DNA of 64,000 nucleotides from Branchinecta lynchi (lineage: Eukaryota; Arthropoda; Branchiopoda; Anostraca; Branchinectidae): NCBI GenBank assembly GCA_023053575.1, contig JAKZAP010000017.1, forward strand, positions 21,871,023 through 21,935,022, written 5' to 3'. The notes beneath the pieces were generated by a model. That model did no database searches. It was not told the DNA's origin and was given only the letters and a program-made list of their open reading frames with translations. This document shows positions 57,592 through 64,000 of this stretch, piece after piece. Numbering within the stretch: position 1 is the stretch's first letter; the number at the start of each line of letters is the position of its first letter. A program made the translations under genes and the position numbers.

Positions 57592-58072
57592 AAGTCAAGA
57601 ATGACTTTGCCGCCTAATATCGGACGCATAAACGCTCCATTCTATGCAATAAAAAGTCCACAACTAGTGTACGCTACCAACACCAAATTTTAGACACTTC
57701 TCTTCGTTATATTATTTTAATTTCTGGATTCAAGGGATTACATAGTCTCTCGAACCTGTCAGTTGCCATTCAGTACTTTTAAGAACTGGTTCACCCTTCT
57801 CCCCAAAAAGATGATTACTTCCCAGTCCTGCAACTTCGAACGTGGTAGCCTACGTTTATGTCCTATCCAACATTTCGGTTTTTCTTTCAAGCTCTACTTT
57901 TTTCGGGACTCACGCGTATCTTCGATAACCAATACAGAAAAATAAAAAGGAAAAAACAGCACTGAGCTCTCAATAACAGGGTAAATGCACATGATCAAAT
58001 ACGCAAACGTAAAAACGTAAAAAAAAGAAAAGGGAATAATCAGGTCTAAAAAATCTTCTTCTTGGCCTAAAC
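57592..58072. other. No recognised feature
   Basis: Unique-looking intron sequence between two repeat-family elements. Confidence 0.5.
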
Positions 58073-58759
58073 AAGAGCTGAAAGCTCATATGGCACTTGT
58101 AAGAACAGTTAGCATGTTTGACAGATACGGTTTGCAGTTGTCAAGGCTGCATCTCTCTCCCGATACTCATTTCATCAGAAAATCGGCTTGATCTACTAAA
58201 TCTGAAATTGTTATTCCACTCACTGATAGCTGTTTCTCCCACAACGATGATCGGATCGGGGGAGGGACTATTCTTAAACCAATCTGATAGAGTCCCTAAC
58301 ATGCCTGCCAAGCGTCATGGTCATAGTACATTTGGAAGTACCCCAGCTCGTGATGACCAGAATTGTGGAAAACCCTCTCAAACTCCCCCAACTGTGACAT
58401 GATCCAGTCCTGTTTTGTCAGTATTGTCTCGTACCGTACTGTCCCGATCTCTTGACCTAAGCGTTTCACGAGATTTCTTGCACCCCCCTCCAGCCCCCCC
58501 CCCCCCCCCCCCCCCAGTTATGTTATCGGATTCGTTCCGGACTTGAAACTGATCGTCTGAGACATTTGTTCTTGACACTTGTCAAGTTTCATTCACGTTC
58601 AGGAGATTTCCGGTGCCCCCCTAGAGCCCCCCCCCCCCACAGGTATCGAATCTGGTCCGGATTTGAAACTTGTTGTTGACACATGTTCAAGTTTCACGCA
58701 TGTCAGATTACCCTTTCCAAAGTGATGCATGTTAATAGTTTCAGGCAAGTGCCAAAAAC
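58073..58759 (+). mobile_element. ATATGGCACTTG-family element, copy 3
   Basis: The start AACAAGAGCTGAAAGCTC then ATATGGCACTTG is intact. The right end keeps only GGCAAGTGCCAAAAA without a full hairpin. Long C-runs occur at 58494-58515 and 58628-58638. Confidence 0.65.
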
Positions 58760-59320
58760 CTTCTTCAGAGGGCAAAAACGCGGAAAAGGGGTCAAAGGCA
58801 GAAACTTTGGAGGTCCCAATGGAAGATAACTTTGCACAAGGGTCACAGGGCAAAAAAATGGCAGTTACGCAGGAATTCCCATAACGTCAAGGAACGTGTA
58901 AACAAAATTTGTAATATTTGAAATAAAAAGTCCTATAGCTACGTTTTAAATCTTTTCGTTTCAGAATACAAAAAGTCCGGAAAGGTTGCAAAGGAGGGAG
59001 AACAAAAGCTGTTAGATAAGATACCAAGGGCTTTTCTGTTGTAGGCTACCTTCCTCTGTTAGGAAATATTTTGCCTGACACTACTCACTCCAAGCTAACG
59101 AAAACAATAGGCTTTGAGTAAATACATTGCTCTTGTAAAGTTCACACGCCTCTTACTTCATTAGATACCAAGAGCAATACACATTTGGAGACAAAAAATA
59201 GTCTACTAATAATCTTACTACAAATTTAGAGACCAGGATGTAAAACACAAAGAAAAGAGGAAAGAGATGTACATAACTGTGGACTCCCAACTGACAAATG
59301 TTTTCAAGAACAAACGATAA
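58760..59320. other. No recognised feature
   Basis: Unique-looking intron sequence; nothing supported. Confidence 0.5.
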
Positions 59321-59618
59321 TAGTTGCGTTTGTGATCGAAGTTTGAAGTTACCTTCAACCTCAAAGGTTTCTGCTTAAATACCGTTTTTGGTCGCCGGTC
59401 ACAGTTCCTTCGTCCTTCAAACTCTGACCGTCGAAATTCGATGCGCTAGCAAGTTAGAAGTTTGCTTGAATCGCTGAAGAAACGTCGACCTGGCAAGGAT
59501 CGCCGGAGTCGTAAAAACACTAATTAAGCAAACGGTGAACTTCGACGGCGTTCAAAAACGGAAATTAAGGAACCGGCTAAGCGAACGGCGAACGAAACTT
59601 CGATCAAAAACGCAACCA
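59321..59618. mobile_element. TAGTTGCGTTTTTG MITE, subfamily 2
   Basis: Ends TAGTTGCGTTTGTGATCGAA and TTCGATCAAAAACGCAACC. It has a different interior from the 62.8 kb element but shares the terminal dozen bases. Confidence 0.75.
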
Positions 59619-59672
59619 ATGTTAGTATTGTTCGAAGAATTTCGTGGAGGCTTGCTACTATTCTTTGTTATT

Positions 59673-61089
59673 AACAAGACCAAAGGTTTCGATGGGATCC
59701 CAAAAATTCAATATCTGATCCAGACAACTGGGTCTTGTCTTAGCCAGATCCAGTCTTCGCCAGACTCCTTGAACATTTTTACAATTAAAATTCAGAAACA
59801 GATTAAGGCCAAATAGCTAATCACCTGAGATTTGGATTTGGATTCAGCATGTGTGTTTACCCCTATAAGTCATATCTGTTTTGACGAAAACTTCCTGCCA
59901 CTTCTGCCAAATTCCCGGTTCCGGCCGAACTCCAGAACTACTTGTCCGGCGAAAAAGAAAGCTCAAACACGAAATCAGGGTATCTTCTTTCCCCAGTAAT
60001 GAACACTAATCAACTTCAAATAGAAATTTAGCTTATAACAAATTTTCCGATTCCAGCCGGATTCCGGTCGAACTGTATGTCCGGGTAAAATATGATTATC
60101 ATACAGGGACTCAGCATCTCTTCTTACCCCTAAATCGCTTATCTAATCAACTAGAAATAAATTTTGACTTCCAACAGTTTTCCGGTTTTGGCCGGATTCC
60201 GGACGAACTACATGTCCGGGTAGAAACTTGTTTTCACATAAGTGTTCAGCATGTCTTCTTGCCCTAAATCGAACATCTAATCAACTCCAAATAAAACTTT
60301 TAATTTTAAACTTTCCGGTTTGGGCCGGATTCCGGTCGAAATATTTGTCCGTCGAGAAAATAGTTTTCACCATCGTCTTCAGCATGTCTTCCTACCTCTA
60401 AATCGAACATTTAATCAACTTCAAATAAAACTTTTACTTTCAAAAAACTTTCCGGTTTGGGCCGGATTCCGGGCGAAATACTTGTCCGTCGAGAAAATAG
60501 TTTTCACCATCGTCTTCAGCATGTTTTCCTACCCCTAAATCGAACATCTAATCAATTTCAAAAAAAACTTTTACTTTCAACAAACTTTCCGGTTTGGGCC
60601 GGATTCCGGGCGAAATACTTGTCCGTCGAGAAAACAATTTTCACCATCGTCTTCAGCATGTCTTCCTACCCCTAAATCGAAAATCCAATCAACTTCAAAT
60701 AAAACTTTTACTATCAACAAACTTTCCGGTTTTGGCCGGATTCCGGGCGAACTACTTGTCCGATGACAAAATGGTTTTCACCATCGTGTTCAGCATGTTT
60801 TCTTACCCCATAATCGACTATCACATTAGCTGTTTCAAAACATTTTGTTTGTCCCTTAATTTGAATCCCCTCCCCCACCCCTAAATGTAGAGCTACAAAG
60901 CCCATCTACGAACTTGACTGGTCCGACGACCCAACGAACCCTCACACCAAGTTTCATCAATATATCTCATTCCCTTCGAGAGTTATCGTGCTTACAGACG
61001 GACGGACGGATGGACGGACGGACGGACTGACAGACGGACAACTTTTGCGATGTCATAGGTATCCCTCCACTTACGTTTTGGGATCCCAA
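59673..61089 (-). mobile_element. GGGATCCC-family element, copy D (longest)
   Basis: Complete ends are AACAAGACCAAAGG and TTACGTTTTGGGATCCCAA. It is longer than the other copies because the interior array is expanded. GACG microsatellite lies at about 61000-61040, just inside the right end. Flanks are ATT/AT-rich. Confidence 0.9.
59915..60860. repeat. 132-137-bp tandem array inside copy D
   Basis: CCGGTTTnGGCCGGATTCC recurs at 59915, 60047, 60182, 60315, 60452, 60589 and 60726, giving spacings of 132, 135, 133, 137, 137, 137. The last three intervals are the most uniform, so the array expanded from that side. Short ORFs repeat in step with it and are not genes. Confidence 0.9.
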
Positions 61090-61562
61090 TAATAATAACC
61101 ATAATGATCAGACAACAAAGTTTAACATAATTAGATACAACTACCTTTTTAGTGAAACTGCCATTTTGGCGTAAAATATTACTAGTGGTTGTAACTTAGT
61201 ATCGGTTATTTTCGGTGTCGTTTCGGATCGTTTGTTGTAGAGACGGCTTCTAGAAGCACCAAGTTAGTTTCGGCGTACTTTTATTTGAAAATGGGTGATT
61301 TTGTTCATTTTATGGCCTGATGCCCGGAAATACAGTTTGAGGATAGAGTGCGAATTATGTTTGGTGTTTAGTCGTTGCACTTCTTTCTGTAATGACCGTA
61401 CCCCTAGACGGAAGGGTTATTCAGCACCAGGAGTTAAAAGAAAATGCGTCACATTTCATCGTCCCAGCACTTTTGGAAATACCCTAATTCGAGATGAGTG
61501 GCCTGGCAGACAGACCGACAGACACAAAAGTAATCGGTAAATTGCAAACGACTGGAAAATTA

Positions 61563-61790
61563 TATTCAAATAATGTATACAACGGATACGTCAGCTACGA
61601 TTCTTCATCAGCGATATTTCGGCCTTTCTTGGCAAGGGTCCTCGTCAGGCTGGTACAGGTTTGTTTCATTCCCGACGTTGACGCAGAAGATTGACAGCCT
61701 GACGAGGACCTTGCCAAGAAGGGCCGAAATATCGCTGATGAAGAATCGTAGCTGACGTATCCGGTGTATGCATTATTTGAATATATGTTT
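61563..61790 (+). repeat. Long hairpin with hammerhead-like boxes (possible Penelope-derived)
   Basis: Arms of about 90 bp (61563-61653 and 61691-61790) are close inverted copies around a 37-bp spacer. On the plus strand the right arm has CTGACGA (61699-61705), a pairable 20-nt stem-loop, GAAA (61726-61729) and GTA (61748-61750). GCTGAC (61751) pairs at five of six bases with GACAGC (61693). Stem III is poor. A diverged copy of the boxes lies on the minus strand at about 26205-26275. Confidence 0.5.
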
Positions 61791-62152
61791 CAAAATAAGC
61801 TTGGGCTAAAAGAATAGTGATTGGACATTACCATCGGAAACAACTGTTTCCAATTGTTAACAACTGTTTACAGTTGTTGAGAACTGTTTCCGAAACAGTG
61901 TTTCCGACTTAATTATTTCCATACGGGTACGTTTACACTAACTCGAATTAAGCCTACTCGAATTAAGAATAAAAGTTACGTTTACTAACTATCGATAGAG
62001 TTTTATTATCGATGACCAAACAAATGTCACACCTGCTGTTGCAAGTGTTTGTATCTTTGAAGTGCCAGTGCTATTCGTTTTTGGATAATCATGGCTAATT
62101 AATAAACTTGATTTGATTTGAAGTGACGAACATAAAATCAGACATGTCTCAC

Positions 62153-62448
62153 CTGTTTCTGTGTGGCAGCACCGGTGAAATCTTCCTGAGCAACAGGTCA
62201 CTTGCTTCCTCATCAACATGGTTAACCAACGTCTGATCACTATCATTTGATTCAAAACTTGTAAAGCCTCCGAAGTTCACATTTCTCAATACGTTTTCCT
62301 TTCCAACCTTTGCCTCCGTTTTCAGGATAGATACAAACTGAACCACTTCCCCTGATGAATCCGTTACGTCGGTTCCGCCGAAGAAAGATATACCGGACAA
62401 GAATTTCTTCGTTGCCTCTCGCCGATTAAAACTCGAAGTGTGGCTCAT
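62153..62448 (-). CDS. Cables: Cables exon 1 (N-terminus, start codon)
   Basis: The first coding exon begins at ATG 62448 and encodes 98 codons plus two bases. The start has a purine at -3, and an in-frame TAG lies about ten codons upstream, so no earlier start is available in this exon. Residues 8-21 read NRREATKKFLSGIS, matching the RRRxAxxFLxxIS block at the start of the conserved part of CABLES proteins. The rest is acidic and serine-rich (FGGFTSFESNDSDQ), typical of a disordered regulatory region. The donor is CAG|GTGAGA after an incomplete AG codon. An acceptor-like CAG near 62613 suggests a separate 5' UTR exon further right, but no promoter was recognised. Confidence 0.75.
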
Positions 62449-62838
62449 TCTGGGTGTTCTCAAATGCACAGTCTAGTTCTAAGGTTACTTGTATCACCAA
62501 GTTCACTGGAAAAATAACTCAAGGGTTGCAATAAAGCCAGCATCATCTACTACTGTGAAGTGGACGTGTCCCGCAGCCACAGCATTGATCTCCTTCTTCG
62601 AATTGAGTGAACCTGTAAATTGCGAAGTCATCAAATAAAAACTGATAAAAGTAAATGGAACACACAATAAAATACACTACCACTATGTTTGTGGGATGCA
62701 AACAAACATTTCCGAAAAGATGCAGGTGCTGTGAAATCCTTTTATTGGGTAATAAAGCTGTAAAGGTGTCGAACGCAAAACGCTTGATTTTAATGTAAAC
62801 TAACGATAAGAATGATTAGGTAACCTCGAGTCAGATAA
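62449..62838 (-). promoter_or_regulatory. Presumed 5' UTR / proximal upstream region of Cables
   Basis: This is the only non-repeat sequence between the start codon and the MITE at 62839. No TATA box or initiator was recognised. A CAG acceptor-like site near 62613 suggests that transcription starts further right. Confidence 0.3.
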
Positions 62839-63332
62839 TAGTTGCGTTTTTGTTCGACTTTTAACTCGCCTTTTCGACGGCTTTTTACTTTTTTTGCGTT
62901 TTCGTAGAATGTTCCTAAGCACTGTTTGACAATTTCCCGTTTTTGTCAAAAAGGCAAACACCGACTTTCGCCTTTTTCCTCGGCTTTTTGCAAAAAGGCA
63001 AACTTGGTAGGTGACCAAGTTACGCTCTCCTTTTGGCTTTTTGCCTCGCTACTTTAGCCAGTTTATCCCAAAATCCAATGAAAGAGGAACTGGAATCAAA
63101 GTGAAAACCAGTATTTCGAGACTGTCTCGGATTTTAAAGATGAAAAATCTGAGTGCAAGTAAAATACAAATAAAATGGCATTTGTCAAAATAGCGTTTTC
63201 ATCCGAGAAAAGTGAAAAGTCCTTAGTAGTAACGGCAATTTGCGAAAACGCGAGAATGTTAAAAAAGGCCTGAAAACGATAAAAAACCAAAGCTGAAAAG
63301 GGAAAGGCAAAAGCCGAACAAAAACGCAACTA
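62839..63332. mobile_element. TAGTTGCGTTTTTG MITE (494 bp)
   Basis: Ends TAGTTGCGTTTTTGTTCG and CGAACAAAAACGCAACTA are perfect inverted repeats, extended by further near-matches (GGCAAA/TTTGCC words). It lies about 390 bp upstream of the Cables ATG and could carry or disturb promoter sequence. Confidence 0.85.
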
Positions 63333-63529
63333 ATACTTGATCTCAACAATCAAACCAGTCTGAACTGAAGTCAACCCGTACCAAGATAGTTTTATCCCAA
63401 GAAGTATTATTTATTTATATAATCATACTTGTGGAACACAAGATAGTTTTATCCCAAGATGCATTACAGTTTGTAAGGCATCGAGCTAAGCAGCATATTT
63501 TATTTTCACATCTGATTATTTTGGGGATC

Positions 63530-64000
63530 CCAAAACATAAGTGGAGGGATACCTATGACTTCGCAAAAGTTGTCTGTCTGTCTGTCCGTCCGTCCGTCTG
63601 TCAGCACAATAACTCTAGAAGGGGTAGAGATATTTTCTTCACACTTGGTACCAGGTTCCATTGGGTCAAGTACAGGTGAAGTTCGTAGATGAGCTCTGTA
63701 GCCCCATATTTAGGGGTGGGGGAGGGGCTTCAAATTAAGTGACTAATACAAGTGTTTTAAAAAGCTAATTAGATAGTCGGTCTGGGGGTAGGGAGACATG
63801 CTGAAGCCATATCTAAGCTTATTTTCTCGCCGGATAATTAGTTCGTCCGGAATCTGGCCAAAACCGGAAAATTTGTTAGAAGCCAAAAAAAAATTTGATT
63901 TTGACTAAATGTTTCATTTCAGGGTAAGAAAACATGCTGAATCCGTATATGACAATTGTTTTCTACCCTGACAATTAGTTCGTCCGGAATCTGACAAAAA
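63530..64000 (+). mobile_element. GGGATCCC-family element, copy F (runs off window)
   Basis: It starts TTGGGGATCCCAAAACATAA, followed by TCTG/TCCG microsatellite and the first internal units, and continues beyond 64000. It lies upstream of the Cables start. Confidence 0.8.

Larger units (their letters stand above)
3834..62448 (-). other. Cables: CABLES-family gene locus (minus strand, continues left of window)
   Basis: Seven spaced minus-strand exons with GT-AG borders read as one CABLES-like protein. CABLES proteins link CDKs (CDK5, CDK2) to tyrosine kinases (ABL, WEE1) and have a C-terminal cyclin-box-like domain. Seen here in order are an RR-A-(x)-FLSGIS N-terminal block, an R-V-I-L-V block, a GLE block, an LDNP...GKH...FPSY block and the start of the cyclin-like domain ([13 protein letters not shown]). 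End/start phases are 2/1, 1/2, 2/1, 0/0, 2/1 and 0/0 in order, each summing to a whole codon. The rest of the cyclin box was sought between 1 and 3833 and not found. Family assignment rests on remembered conserved motifs, not on a search. It cannot be told whether this is the CABLES1 or CABLES2 side; invertebrates usually have a single gene. Confidence 0.85.

Noticed and set aside
60320..60884. Three similar frames of 72-96 codons (MGRIPGEI...)
   Set aside because: They recur every 137 bp and are shadows of the tandem array.
62149..62469. Cables start upstream of ATG 62448 (GTG at 62469)
   Set aside because: GTG is not a usual eukaryotic start and an in-frame TAG lies just upstream; ATG 62448 is preferred.

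Overview
The window looks like nuclear DNA of an invertebrate metazoan, possibly an arthropod; I cannot name the species. The evidence is spliced exons with GT-AG borders and matching phases, many families of non-LTR retrotransposon remnants, MITEs with target-site duplications, tRNA-derived SINEs, and no bacterial-style gene organisation.

The backbone is one host gene on the minus strand. It is a homologue of CABLES (CDK5 and ABL1 enzyme substrate), a cyclin-box-related protein. It starts at an ATG at 62448 and runs leftward past 3834. Exons were found at 62448-62153, 55251-55115, 51165-50964, 45404-45278, probably 43354-43284, 26136-25971 and 3940-3834. The phases agree across every join if the 43.3 kb exon is accepted. 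The strongest family matches are the last two exons, which together read through a D-x-P-x(5)-GKH-...-FPSY segment into [13 protein letters not shown]. The remaining cyclin-box exons were not found and should lie left of the window. The introns found are about 6.9, 3.9, 5.6, 1.9, 17.1 and 22.0 kb, so nearly the whole window is intron.

The introns are full of mobile DNA. (1) A full-length CR1/Jockey-like LINE on the minus strand (35288-39394) has both ORFs open and is bounded by a 10-bp direct repeat; it split an older tandem repeat. (2) Remnants of at least five other LINE lineages each end in their own simple-repeat tail. (3) Six copies of a family with GGGATCCC termini (18.1, 25.0, 28.2, 56.6, 59.7 and 63.5 kb) carry internal tandem repeats of about 132-137 bp; one copy has a matching empty site in the same window, which fixes its ends. 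(4) A second family (1.9, 10.2, 30.4 and 58.1 kb, plus fragments) begins near CATATGGCACTTG and ends in a hairpin plus TAAAAA. (5) Five hAT-like elements have TIRs starting CAGNGGCG, poly-G or poly-C runs just inside the ends, and 8-bp duplications. (6) Several palindromic MITE families and tRNA-Thr-like SINE/foldback composites are also present.

Layout: 1-3.5 kb LINE and repeat debris; 3.8 kb exon; 4-25.8 kb giant repeat-filled intron; 26 kb exon; 26-43 kb repeats, two RT ORFs and the intact LINE; 43.3 and 45.3 kb exons; 45-51 kb foldback and hAT-like elements; 51 kb exon; 51-55 kb palindromes; 55 kb exon beside a 70-bp triplication; 55-62 kb LINE and GGGATCCC copies; 62 kb first exon; 62.8-64 kb MITE and another GGGATCCC copy upstream of the gene.
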